From contig NZ_NXIA01000004.1 in NCBI RefSeq assembly GCF_002412165.1, positions 166,207 through 230,206 of the forward strand: 64,000 bases of DNA. The letters run 5' to 3'. A model generated the notes under the pieces. It was not told where the DNA came from and made no database searches. It saw only the letters and a list, made by a program, of their open reading frames with translations. The stretch is from Curtobacterium sp. 'Ferrero' (GTDB lineage Bacteria > Actinomycetota > Actinomycetes > Actinomycetales > Microbacteriaceae). Below, in pieces: positions 41,584 through 49,723 of this stretch; position 1 is the first letter of the stretch; each line of letters begins with the position of its first letter. The position numbers and the translations under genes were made by a program.

Positions 41584-44067
41584 TCACTCCAGTTCGAGTG
41601 CCACGGCTCCCGCCTCGTCGACGACCGAGGCCCCCACGTGCAGGGTGAAGCCGCCGGGCTCGTACGCCCACGCGCCGTCCTGTCCGCCGTCCCAGTGCGC
41701 GAACGCACGAGCCGGGACCTCGATCGACACCTCGGTCGACTCCCCCGCACCGAGCCGCACGGGCGCGAAGCCGACGAGCCACCGCACCGGACGGTCGACC
41801 GCGGAGTCCGCACGCGAGGCGTACACCTGCACGACGTGCTTGCCGGGCCGGTCGCCGGTGTTCGCGACGGTCGCCGTGACCACCACCGCGTCCCCCGCAC
41901 GCACGGTGGGGGTCGCCGCGACGCCGTCGATCGTCCAGGTCGTGTAGCCGAGGCCGTGTCCGAACGGGTACGCCGGCGTCGTGCCCGCGCGCAGCCACGC
42001 CCGGTACCCGACGTGCACGCCCTCGTCGTAGGCGACCTCCCCGTCGACCGGGGTCACGTTCGCCACGGGGACGTCGGCGAGCGCCACGGGCCACGTCGTG
42101 GGGAGGCGCCCGCCGGGCTCGGCCGCACCCGTCAGCACGTCGGCGAGGGCGTTGCCGTACTCCTGGCCGCCGAACCACGTCAGCAGCACCGCGGCGACGT
42201 CGTCGCGCCAGGGCATCTCGACGGGCGAGCCCGCGTTCACCACGACGATCGTGTTCGGGTTGACGGCGGCCACCGCGGCGACCAGGGCGTCCTGGTGCCC
42301 GGGCAGCGTCAGCGAGTCGCGGTCGTAGCCCTCGGACTCGACCCTGCTGTTCGTGCCGACGACGACCACGGCGACGTCCGCTCCGGTGGCCGCACGCACG
42401 GCCTGCTCGACGAGGACGTCAGGGTCGTCGTCGCTCGGCTCGGTGCCGAACTGGTACGCGAGCACCCCACCGAGGGCCTCGTCCTGCACGATGTCGTGCT
42501 CGATGCGGATCGCGAGCCGTTGCCCGGACGTCACCTCGACCGGCACCGAACGCGCGGGCGGGTTGAGGAAGGCGGCGCCGAGCTGGTCGCCCTCGGTTCC
42601 GACGGACTCGTCGAGGACGAGCGACCCGTCGATCCACATCCGTGAGCGTCCGGCGGCGCCGATGCCGATCCGGACCGTGCCGGTGGCGGGTGCCGTGTAC
42701 GTGGTGGTGATGTCGAGCCGGTCGGCCTCGCGGATCGGGGCGTCGCCGCCGAACCAGAAGAGCGCAGTGGCGCGCCGGTGCTCGACGAAGAGCTCCTCGC
42801 CGTCGCGGACGAAGGCGATGCGGGCCCCGGGCTCGCCGGTCGCCGGGTTCGTGATGGTCGAGAGCGGGAACTCGGCGATGCCCTCCTGCACGACCGCGCC
42901 GATCGCGAAGTCGACGGTCGCGCCGGGGAAGGCGGCACGGATGCCGTCGAGGGGCGAGACCACCGACGCCGGCACGACGGTCGCGGAGCCACCGCCCTGC
43001 GTCCGGGCCTGGTCGGCGTTGTGGCCGACGACGGCGATCCGCGAGACCGCGGCGGCGTCGAGCGGCAGGACGCCGGTGTTCCGGACGAGGACGGTGCCCT
43101 CGGCCTCGGCCTCGCGGACGAACGCGACGCCGTCCTCGACGTGCACGGGCTCGGCGGCGACGGGCTCGAACCCCTCGAGGGCGCCGACGCGGGCCGCGAG
43201 GGTCAGGATGCGCCGGACCTTGCGGTCGATCGCCTCCATCGGGATCTCGCCGGCCTCGACCGCCCGCAGCAGCGGCCCCTGGCTCCACCACGGGTTCGGT
43301 CCGGGCATGGCGACGTCCTGCGAGGCGGTCGCGGCCTCGACCGAGCGCACACCGGTCCAGTCGGACACGACGATGCCGTCGAAGCCCCACTCCGAGTTCA
43401 ACGGCGTCTCGAGCAGGTCGTTCTCCGACGCGGTGACCCCGTTGATCGCGTTGTACGACGACATGACCGCCCAGGCGTGCGCCTCGGTGACGGCCTTCTC
43501 GAACGCCAGCAGGTAGAGCTCGCGCAGTGCCCGGTCGGACACCTCGGTGCTCGCGGTGAAGCGGTCGGTCTCGTAGTCGTTCGCGACGTAGTGCTTCGGG
43601 GTCGCCGCGACGCCGTTCTCCTGCACCCCGGCGACGTAGCTCGCCGCCAGGTCGCCGGTGAGCAGCGGGTCCTCGCTGAACGCCTCGAAGTGCCGTCCAC
43701 CGAGCGGGGAACGGTGCAGGTTGATGGTCGGACCGAGCACGACGTCGACCCCCTTGCGACGGGCCTCGACGGCGGCGGCGGCACCGTACCGCTTCGCGAT
43801 CGCCCGGTCCCAGCTCGCCGACAGCGCGGTCGCGGACGGCAGGTTGAGCGACGGGTCGCGTTCGTCCCACACCTCGCCGCGCACCCCGGACGGCCCGTCG
43901 GACATGAGGATGCGCCGGAGGCCGATGTCCTCGATCGGCCAGGTGGTCCAGAAGTCACGACCGGTCAGCAGTCGGACCTTCTGCTCGGTGGTCAGCCGCG
44001 CGAGGAGCGCGTCGATGCGCTCCGCGATCGGACTGGAGGCGCGGGTGGGGTCGGTCACGATGGTCAC
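41584..44067 (-). CDS. GH3 family beta-glycosidase with PA14-like insert
   Basis: An 827-residue enzyme without a signal peptide. The TIM barrel holds LMSDGPSGVRGEVWDERD, KHYVANDYETDRF and the nucleophile Asp in FDGIVVSDWTGVRS (about 233). The second domain has the GHNADQARTQGGGSATV loop. A PA14-like beta domain (LFWFGGDAPIREADRLDITTTYTAPATGTVRIGIGAAGRSRMWIDGSLVLDES) is inserted before YDRDSLTLPGHQDALV, and a fibronectin-III-like domain ends the protein (GYTTWTIDGVAATP onward). This matches cytoplasmic beta-glucosidases/xylosidases with PA14 inserts. The GTG at 44067 follows GAGAGGA. A TetR gene is divergent. Confidence 0.92.
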   Translation of the reverse strand: MTIVTDPTRASSPIAERIDALLARLTTEQKVRLLTGRDFWTTWPIEDIGLRRILMSDGPSGVRGEVWDERDPSLNLPSATALSASWDRAIAKRYGAAAAVEARRKGVDVVLGPTINLHRSPLGGRHFEAFSEDPLLTGDLAASYVAGVQENGVAATPKHYVANDYETDRFTASTEVSDRALRELYLLAFEKAVTEAHAWAVMSSYNAINGVTASENDLLETPLNSEWGFDGIVVSDWTGVRSVEAATASQDVAMPGPNPWWSQGPLLRAVEAGEIPMEAIDRKVRRILTLAARVGALEGFEPVAAEPVHVEDGVAFVREAEAEGTVLVRNTGVLPLDAAAVSRIAVVGHNADQARTQGGGSATVVPASVVSPLDGIRAAFPGATVDFAIGAVVQEGIAEFPLSTITNPATGEPGARIAFVRDGEELFVEHRRATALFWFGGDAPIREADRLDITTTYTAPATGTVRIGIGAAGRSRMWIDGSLVLDESVGTEGDQLGAAFLNPPARSVPVEVTSGQRLAIRIEHDIVQDEALGGVLAYQFGTEPSDDDPDVLVEQAVRAATGADVAVVVVGTNSRVESEGYDRDSLTLPGHQDALVAAVAAVNPNTIVVVNAGSPVEMPWRDDVAAVLLTWFGGQEYGNALADVLTGAAEPGGRLPTTWPVALADVPVANVTPVDGEVAYDEGVHVGYRAWLRAGTTPAYPFGHGLGYTTWTIDGVAATPTVRAGDAVVVTATVANTGDRPGKHVVQVYASRADSAVDRPVRWLVGFAPVRLGAGESTEVSIEVPARAFAHWDGGQDGAWAYEPGGFTLHVGASVVDEAGAVALELE

Positions 44068-44146
44068 GGTGGCGGGTCCTCTCGACGGTCGACGGGGGTC
44101 GGACGCACCACGCACCCTCGTCGGTGGTGCCCTCACCGTAGCACCC

Positions 44147-44169
44147 AAAACCGTGCCTTGGTTGGTTTT
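44147..44169. promoter_or_regulatory. Inverted repeat between GH3 and its TetR regulator
   Basis: AAAACC (44147-44152) and GGTTTT (44164-44169) form a dyad with 11 bases between them, in the divergent intergenic region. The right half overlaps the likely -35 area of the TetR promoter. Confidence 0.55.
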
Positions 44170-44188
44170 ACGGGCGGACTCCTGGCGG

Positions 44189-44194
44189 TAGCCT
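44189..44194 (+). promoter_or_regulatory. Putative leaderless -10 of tetR-type gene
   Basis: TAGCCT stands six bases before the ATG at 44201; TTTTAC lies 17 bases upstream of it. Confidence 0.55.
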
Positions 44195-44200
44195 CGCGGC

Positions 44201-44830
44201 ATGGCACGACGGGGTTCGTACGCAAAGGGCATCGCGAAGCGGGAGGAGATCCTCACGATCGCGCTCGACCTCGTCGCCGTGAACGGCTTCCGCCGGACCA
44301 GCATCAAGGACATCGCGGACGCCGTCGGGCTCACCCAGGCCGGCCTGCTCCACTACTTCGACTCGAAGGACGAGCTCTGGGTCGAGGTGCTCCGCCGACG
44401 TGACGCGATCGACAACGCGCACGACTGGCACGCCACGAACCCCGCCGAGCTGCTCGCGGCGGTCGTGCGCCACAACGCCGAGGTGCCCGGTCTGGTGCAG
44501 ATGTTCGTCAACCTGTCGGCAGCCGCGGCCACCGACCCGGAGCACGCCGCCCACGAGTACTTCCGCGAGCGCTACGCGACCACCCGTGCGGAGATGACCC
44601 GGCAGTTCCGCGAGATGCAGGAGGACGGGCGGTTGCGGGAGGACCTCGACGTGGAACGGCTGACCAGCGTGCTGCTCGCGGCGTCGGACGGCATGCAGAT
44701 CCAGTGGCTCTACGACCCCAGCCGCGACATGGCCGAGCACGTGGAGTTCGTCGCCCAGCTCGCGATCGCCCAGGCCAGCACCACCTCGGCGGCGACCGGG
44801 TCGCGCGGTGCCGTGGCCGGCGCCGACTGA
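44201..44830 (+). CDS. TetR-family regulator divergent from GH3
   Basis: A 209-residue regulator. The helix-turn-helix lies at about 15-56 (REEILTIALDLVAVNGFRRTSIKDIADAVGLTQAGLLHYFDSKDELW), and the effector domain follows. TQAGLLHYFDSKDEL places it with the group that often controls sugar-hydrolase genes in Actinobacteria. It is divergent from the GH3 gene across an AAAACC-N11-GGTTTT dyad, so it is the natural regulator of that gene. It is convergent with the acyl-CoA synthetase gene three bases away. Confidence 0.9.
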   Translation: MARRGSYAKGIAKREEILTIALDLVAVNGFRRTSIKDIADAVGLTQAGLLHYFDSKDELWVEVLRRRDAIDNAHDWHATNPAELLAAVVRHNAEVPGLVQMFVNLSAAAATDPEHAAHEYFRERYATTRAEMTRQFREMQEDGRLREDLDVERLTSVLLAASDGMQIQWLYDPSRDMAEHVEFVAQLAIAQASTTSAATGSRGAVAGAD

Positions 44831-44833
44831 CCG

Positions 44834-46549
44834 CTACCGGATCGACCGCAGGTCCGGGAACCGGTCCTCGCGCCACTCGCCGGGAGCCGGCACCCCGCTC
44901 GCGGCCGCCTGCTCCTCGCGTTCACGGAGCTCGACGCGACGGATCTTGCCCGAGATGGTCTTCGGGAGCTCGGCGAACTCGACCCGTCGCACCCGCGCGT
45001 ACGCGGGCAGGACGGCGCGCGCGTGCCGGAGCACCTCGAACGCCGTCGTCTCGTCCGCGGCCCACCCCGCGGCGAGCGTGACGTACGCCTTCACGACCGT
45101 GAGCCGGGCGGCGTCCGGAGCCGGCACGACCGCGCTCTCGGCGACGGCGGGGTGCTGCAGGAGCGCGCTCTCGACCTCGAACGGTGAGACCTTGTAGTCC
45201 GAGGACTTGAACACGTCGTCGGTCCGACCGATGAACGTCAGCTGGCCGTCGGCACCCCGGGTCGCGATGTCGCCGGTGTGGAAGAACCCGTCGCGCATCG
45301 CGGTGTCGGTGCGGGCGGTGTCGCCGAGGTAGCCCGTCATCAGGTTCAGCGGGCGTTCGGTCAGGTCGAGGCAGACCTCGCCCTCGTCGCCGGCCGCACC
45401 GGTCACCGGGTCGAGCAGCACGACCTCGACCCCGGGCAGCGGTGTGCCCATCGCGCCCGGGGTCACCGGTGCCCCGGGGGCGTTGCCGATGATCGCGGTC
45501 GTCTCCGTCTGCCCGTAGCCGTCCCGGATCGTCAGTCCCCACGCGGCCGCCACCCGGTCGATGACCTCGGGGTTGAGCGGCTCGCCGGCGGACACGAGCT
45601 CGCGGAGCGCCCGGGGCCGAGCGCCGAGGTCGCCCTGCAGCATCATCCGCCAGGCGGTCGGCGGCGCGCAGAACGAGGTGACCTCGGCACGGTCGAGCTG
45701 GTGCAGGAGCGCCGCCGGGTCGAACCGCGGGCTGTCGTGCACGAACACGGTCGCCTCGGCGATCCACGGTGCGAAGAAGCAGCTCCACGCGTGCTTGCCC
45801 CACCCGGGCGAGCTGATCGCCAGGTGGACGTCGCCGGGGCGCACGCCGAGCCAGTGCATGGTGCTGAGGTGCCCGACCGGGTACGAGGTCTGCGAGTGCA
45901 CGACCATCTTCGGCTTCGAGGTCGTCCCCGAGGTGAAGTACACCAGGCAGGGGTCCGACGAGCTCGTCGTCACCTCGGGCCGCGGCTCGACGTGCGCGCT
46001 CGGGTCGCCGAGGTCCGCCGGGTACGGCGTCCACCCGTCGGCTGCCCCACCGATGACGATCCGCGACGTCGCACCGCGCACGTCCGCGAACTTGTCGGCG
46101 TGCTCGACCGTCGTGACGACGTGGGCGACCGAGCCCCGGTCCACCCGGTCCTGCAGGTCCGCGGTGTCGAGCATGGTGGTCGTCGGCAGGATGACCGCGC
46201 CGACCTTCATCACCGCGAGCATCGTCTCCCACAGCTCGAGCCGGTTGCCGAGCATGAGCAGCACGTGGTCGCCCCGAGCGACGCCGTGCCGGTGCAGCCA
46301 GGCGGCGAGCCGGTCCGACCGCGCGGCCATCTCGGCGTAGCTCCACCGGTGGTCGCCGTCGGCGTCGACGATCCAGAGCGCTGTCCGGTCGTTGTCGGTC
46401 GCCACGACGTCGAACCAGTCGGTCGCCCAGTTGAACGAGTCACCGACGTCGGGCCAGCGGAAGCCCGCGCGAGCGGCTCCGGCGGACTCGGCGGCGAGCA
46501 GCTGGTCGCGCGCGGCACGGAGGGCGGCGGTCGCGTGGGGGGAGGACAC
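44834..46549 (-). CDS. AMP-dependent acyl-CoA synthetase
   Basis: A 571-residue adenylate-forming enzyme. The AMP motif is YFTSGTTSKPKMVVHS (P-loop), followed by DGYGQTETT (A5), GFFHTGDIATRGADGQLTFIGRTDDVFKSSDYKVSPFEVE (A7/A8 hinge) and the catalytic lysine in LPKTISGKIRRVELRE (A10). SPGWGKHAWSCFFAPW is typical of medium-chain acyl-CoA or acetyl-CoA-like synthetases (acs/Sa group). It starts at a GTG six bases after CATGAT (46556-46561). It activates a carboxylic acid to its CoA ester; the substrate is unknown. Confidence 0.9.
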   Translation of the reverse strand: MSSPHATAALRAARDQLLAAESAGAARAGFRWPDVGDSFNWATDWFDVVATDNDRTALWIVDADGDHRWSYAEMAARSDRLAAWLHRHGVARGDHVLLMLGNRLELWETMLAVMKVGAVILPTTTMLDTADLQDRVDRGSVAHVVTTVEHADKFADVRGATSRIVIGGAADGWTPYPADLGDPSAHVEPRPEVTTSSSDPCLVYFTSGTTSKPKMVVHSQTSYPVGHLSTMHWLGVRPGDVHLAISSPGWGKHAWSCFFAPWIAEATVFVHDSPRFDPAALLHQLDRAEVTSFCAPPTAWRMMLQGDLGARPRALRELVSAGEPLNPEVIDRVAAAWGLTIRDGYGQTETTAIIGNAPGAPVTPGAMGTPLPGVEVVLLDPVTGAAGDEGEVCLDLTERPLNLMTGYLGDTARTDTAMRDGFFHTGDIATRGADGQLTFIGRTDDVFKSSDYKVSPFEVESALLQHPAVAESAVVPAPDAARLTVVKAYVTLAAGWAADETTAFEVLRHARAVLPAYARVRRVEFAELPKTISGKIRRVELREREEQAAASGVPAPGEWREDRFPDLRSIR

Positions 46550-46555
46550 ACGACG

Positions 46556-46561
46556 ATCATG
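46556..46561 (-). promoter_or_regulatory. Putative leaderless -10 of acyl-CoA synthetase
   Basis: CATGAT on the minus strand lies six bases before the GTG at 46549. Confidence 0.4.
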
Positions 46562-46711
46562 CCCGATGCCCCGATGCCCCGGTGCCCGGTGCCCGGTGTC
46601 CGGACGCCCGGATCGCCCTGCGCCCGCCGGACAGGTACCGCTGGTGCCTGGATGCGTCCGGACGCCGACGGGCAGGATGGATCGGTACGAACTCGAGGAA
46701 GAGGAGACGCG

Positions 46712-47575
46712 ATGACGCGCGTGGTGGTCACCGGAGGCAGTGGGAAGCTCGGACGGGCCGTGGTCCGGCACCTGGACGAGCACGGGTACGACGTGGTCCT
46801 GGTCGACCGTGTGCCGTCCCCCGACAAGCCCGACGGGGTGCAGTTCGTCCGCACCGACCTCGGCGACCACGGCCAGGTCCTGAACGTGCTGCTCGGCGTG
46901 GACGACCGGTACGACCACGTCGACGCCGTCGTGCACCTCGCCGCCGTGCCCGCCCCCGGTCAGGTGCCGGACGTGGCGCTCATCACGAACAACGTCACGG
47001 CGTCGATCAACGTGTTCCACGCCGCCCGCGCCGCCCGCATCAAGAACGTCGTGTGGGCGTCGAGCGAGACCCTGCTCGGCATCCCCATGGGCGAGCACCA
47101 CCCGCCGTACCTGCCGGTCGACGAGGAGTTCCCGGTCCGTCCGCAGTCGTCCTACTCGCTCGGCAAGGCCGTCGAGGAGGAGATGGCGCGCCACTTCACC
47201 CGCTGGGACCCGGAGCTGAAGATGGTCGGCCTGCGGTTCTCGAACGTGATGGACGAGACCGACTACCCGTCGTTCCCGTGGGACGCCGACCCCGAGGCCA
47301 AGACCTTCAACCTGTGGTCGTACATCGACTCCCGCGACGGCGCCCAGGCGGTCCGCCGGGCGCTCGAGGCCGACCTCACCGGGTTCGAGGCGTTCATCAT
47401 CGCGAACACCGACACCGTGATGGACACCCCGACCATCGAGCTCGTCGAACGGTACGTGCCCGACATCGAGCGCCGGAGCGAGATCGACGGCGTCAGCTCG
47501 CTGCTGTCGAGCGAGAAGGCCCGCGAGCTCCTCGGCTTCGTGCCCGAGCACAGCTGGCGCGACCACCGCGCCTGA
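46712..47575 (+). CDS. NAD-dependent epimerase/dehydratase
   Basis: A 287-residue extended SDR. It opens VVVTGGSGKLGRAVVRHLDEHGYDVVLVDR (GxxGxxG), shows VVHLAAVPAPG, WASSETLLGIP and the YxxxK pair in SSYSLGKAVEEEM (about 149-157), and ends in a C-terminal substrate domain. Related enzymes act on nucleotide sugars or uronates; the short substrate domain fits uronate dehydrogenase-like proteins. A clear GAGGAAGAGGAGA site precedes the ATG. It is divergent from the acyl-CoA synthetase gene. Confidence 0.88.
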   Translation: MTRVVVTGGSGKLGRAVVRHLDEHGYDVVLVDRVPSPDKPDGVQFVRTDLGDHGQVLNVLLGVDDRYDHVDAVVHLAAVPAPGQVPDVALITNNVTASINVFHAARAARIKNVVWASSETLLGIPMGEHHPPYLPVDEEFPVRPQSSYSLGKAVEEEMARHFTRWDPELKMVGLRFSNVMDETDYPSFPWDADPEAKTFNLWSYIDSRDGAQAVRRALEADLTGFEAFIIANTDTVMDTPTIELVERYVPDIERRSEIDGVSSLLSSEKARELLGFVPEHSWRDHRA

Positions 47576-47594
47576 CGGCGTCGACGGGCCGAGT

Positions 47595-47612
47595 CCGGCC
47601 GGCGCCGGCCGG
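47595..47612. terminator. 18-base palindrome between convergent genes
   Basis: CCGGCCGGCGCCGGCCGG is a perfect self-complementary block between the epimerase and methyltransferase stop codons (43-base gap). It may end both transcripts. Confidence 0.5.
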
Positions 47613-47618
47613 CCCCCG

Positions 47619-49250
47619 TCAGGCGGGCAGCAGGAGCCCGTCGAGCACGAGGTCACGCGCTCGTGGCAGCAGGTCCGCCACGAGTGCGTCCTCGTCCGCG
47701 CCGGTGATCTGCGCGATCGCGGCGATGATGGCCTGCACCGACAGCTCGCCGTCGCACGCCCCGACGAAGGCGGCGAGCGCGGTGTCCGCGTCCACCCGAC
47801 GTCCGAACCCGCCGCCCTGCACGAGCGTCATCACGGTGGGGTCGTCGTTGCCCGGCCAGTAGTACCGCTCCTCGGTGACGTCCCCGGCGACCCGGAGGTG
47901 CGCCGCGGCGAGCGCTGCGTCGTCGTGCGCGGCGAGCCAGGCCGAGGCGTCGAGCACGCGTGCCACGGTGGCTCCGAGCCCGGCGGGGTTCGAGCCGAGC
48001 GTCTCGGGGACGCGCTCGAACCGGCGGAGGCGGGTCGTGCCTCCCGGCCGTCCGTCCGCACCCACCGGGCGTCGCACGACGACGTACCCGAAGCCCACGC
48101 CGGTGACCCGGCGGTCGCGGAAGTCGTCGAGCCAGGCGTCCACCAGGGCGTCGAACCGGGCCGTGCCGGGCTTGGTGCCGCCGTCGCGGATCCAGGTCTC
48201 GGCGTAGGCGGGCGGGTCCTCGCGTTCCCGTTCGACCACCCAGACGTCGAGGTCGGTGTCGGCGAACCACGAGCGCACGCGGTCGAGGCCGTCCGAGCCC
48301 CACCGGTACTCCCAGTTGCCGAGGAGCTGCGCGGTCCCGCCGGGTTCGAGGTGGTCGGCCAGTCCGCGCAGGACGGTCTCGACGAGGGCGTCGCCGACCA
48401 TCCCGCCGTCGCGGTACTCGTACGACGGGACGCCCTCGCGCCGCGGGGTGATGACGAACGGCGGGTTCGACACGATGCGGTCGAACCGCTCCCCCGCGAC
48501 CGGCTCGAACAGCGACCCGTGACGCAGTTCGATGCCGTCCAGTCCGTTCAGCGCGACGTTGAACCGCGCGATGTCGAGGGCTCGGTGGGAGATGTCGGTG
48601 GCGACGACCTCGTCGGCGAACCGGCGGGCGTGCATCGCCTGGATGCCGCAGCCGGTCCCGAGGTCGAGCACGCGGCGGACCGGCACGGGGAGCTGCAGTC
48701 CGGACAGGGTCGTGGTGGCACCCCCGATGCCGAGCACGTGCTCCTCGCCGAGTGCCGTGCCGAGGGCCAGTTCGCCGAGGTCGGAGACGATCCACCAGCT
48801 GCCCGCGCCGAGGTCGTCGACGAACGCGTAGGGGCGGAGGTCGACCGTCGGGTGCACGAGGGCGTCGGCCGGTTCGAGCGGCAGGCCCGAGTCGTCGACG
48901 CCGGTGCCGCGCGGGTCCGCGTCGGCCTCGGTGCCGCGGAGCAGCCCGGCCGCGACGACGGCTGCCACCCCGGCGGTGGGGAACGCGGCCTCGGCGTGCG
49001 CCCGCGTCACCGGCAGCCCGAGCACGAAGAGGGTGGCGAGGGTGGCGAGCGGCGAGGTGTCCCGTGCGGCGAGCGCGCGGAGCGCCGCGACCCGTGACCC
49101 GCGGTGGAGCGACGCGGCCGCCTCGGTCCCCCAGAGCGCGTCGAGCCGGTCGACGGTGAACCCGGCCGTGTCGAGGTCCGCCGCGATCGCCCGCACGGCG
49201 GCGGGGTCGGTGGTGATCGTCGGGAGCCGGTGGGTGGCGGTGCCGGTCAC
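47619..49250 (-). CDS. Class I SAM-dependent methyltransferase, two-domain actinobacterial type
   Basis: A 543-residue protein. The N-terminal 150 residues are helical and winged-helix-like. The Rossmann methyltransferase core has RRVLDLGTGCGIQAMHARRFADEVVATDISHRALDIARFNVAL (motif I and acidic loop) and FDRIVSNPPFVITP, the NPPF/Y motif of enzymes that methylate amino groups on Gln, Asn or bases (HemK/RsmC-like). The C-terminal 150 residues are helical and lack known motifs. Its GTG overlaps the ArsR stop codon by four bases. The target is probably a nucleic acid or protein side chain (inference). Confidence 0.85.
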   Translation of the reverse strand: MTGTATHRLPTITTDPAAVRAIAADLDTAGFTVDRLDALWGTEAAASLHRGSRVAALRALAARDTSPLATLATLFVLGLPVTRAHAEAAFPTAGVAAVVAAGLLRGTEADADPRGTGVDDSGLPLEPADALVHPTVDLRPYAFVDDLGAGSWWIVSDLGELALGTALGEEHVLGIGGATTTLSGLQLPVPVRRVLDLGTGCGIQAMHARRFADEVVATDISHRALDIARFNVALNGLDGIELRHGSLFEPVAGERFDRIVSNPPFVITPRREGVPSYEYRDGGMVGDALVETVLRGLADHLEPGGTAQLLGNWEYRWGSDGLDRVRSWFADTDLDVWVVEREREDPPAYAETWIRDGGTKPGTARFDALVDAWLDDFRDRRVTGVGFGYVVVRRPVGADGRPGGTTRLRRFERVPETLGSNPAGLGATVARVLDASAWLAAHDDAALAAAHLRVAGDVTEERYYWPGNDDPTVMTLVQGGGFGRRVDADTALAAFVGACDGELSVQAIIAAIAQITGADEDALVADLLPRARDLVLDGLLLPA

Positions 49251-49624
49251 GCCGGGACCTCCGCGCGCATGAGGGCCGACGGGACCTCCCACGCGACGAC
49301 GAGGTCGAGGAGCCCCGGGAACCGCTGCTCGACCTCGTCGACGCGGACACGGCTGGACCGGGTGAGGCCCTCCTGGTGCTGCTCGAGCAGCCCGGCCTCG
49401 CGGAGGACGCGGAAGTGGTGCGTCAGCGTCGACTTGGGCCGGTCCACCCCGACCCAGCCGCAACTGCGGGTCCCGCCGGCGGCGTCGACGAGGTACCGGT
49501 GCAGGATGGCGAGCCGGATCGGGTCGCTGAGGGCGTCGAGCACCGCGGGCAGGTCCATCTCGGCCACGGTCGGCTGCGGCAACCGTTCCGGAGCGGTCGG
49601 GACGACTTCGACGTTCGCGGGCAT
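49247..49624 (-). CDS. ArsR-family winged-helix regulator
   Basis: A 125-residue regulator with the ArsR core AVLDALSDPIRLAILHRYLVDAAGGTRSCGWVGVDRPKSTLTHHFRVLREAGLLEQHQEGLTRSSRVRVDEVEQRFPGLL. The metal-binding CxC pair of ArsR/SmtB is absent; a Cys in SCGW may be sensing, or the ligand may be organic. The start is seven bases after TACCGT (49632-49637). Two palindromes (49653-49672 and 49683-49700) lie between it and the divergent MFS transporter, which it probably represses. Confidence 0.88.
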   Translation of the reverse strand: MPANVEVVPTAPERLPQPTVAEMDLPAVLDALSDPIRLAILHRYLVDAAGGTRSCGWVGVDRPKSTLTHHFRVLREAGLLEQHQEGLTRSSRVRVDEVEQRFPGLLDLVVAWEVPSALMRAEVPA

Positions 49625-49631
49625 GCACGAG

Positions 49632-49637
49632 ACGGTA
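49632..49637 (-). promoter_or_regulatory. Putative leaderless -10 of ArsR gene
   Basis: TACCGT on the minus strand lies seven bases before the ATG at 49624. Confidence 0.5.
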
Positions 49638-49652
49638 GCACCGTTCCACGCA

Positions 49653-49700
49653 TGTACGACTTGTCTCGTACAGCGGAGTACGGTACGAATGCAGTCGTAC
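49653..49700. promoter_or_regulatory. Paired ArsR-type operators
   Basis: TGTACGA-N6-TCGTACA (49653-49672) and GTACGA-N6-TCGTAC (49683-49700) are perfect inverted repeats with the same spacing, with centres 29 bases apart, about three helical turns. Confidence 0.85.
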
Positions 49701-49723
49701 AACGATCGACCGGAAGGACGGCC

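Noticed and set aside
44026..44042. GGACTGGAGGCGCGG resembling a half of the dispersed palindrome
   Set aside because: It lies in the coding start of the GH3 gene and has no partner arm; probably chance or shared codons.
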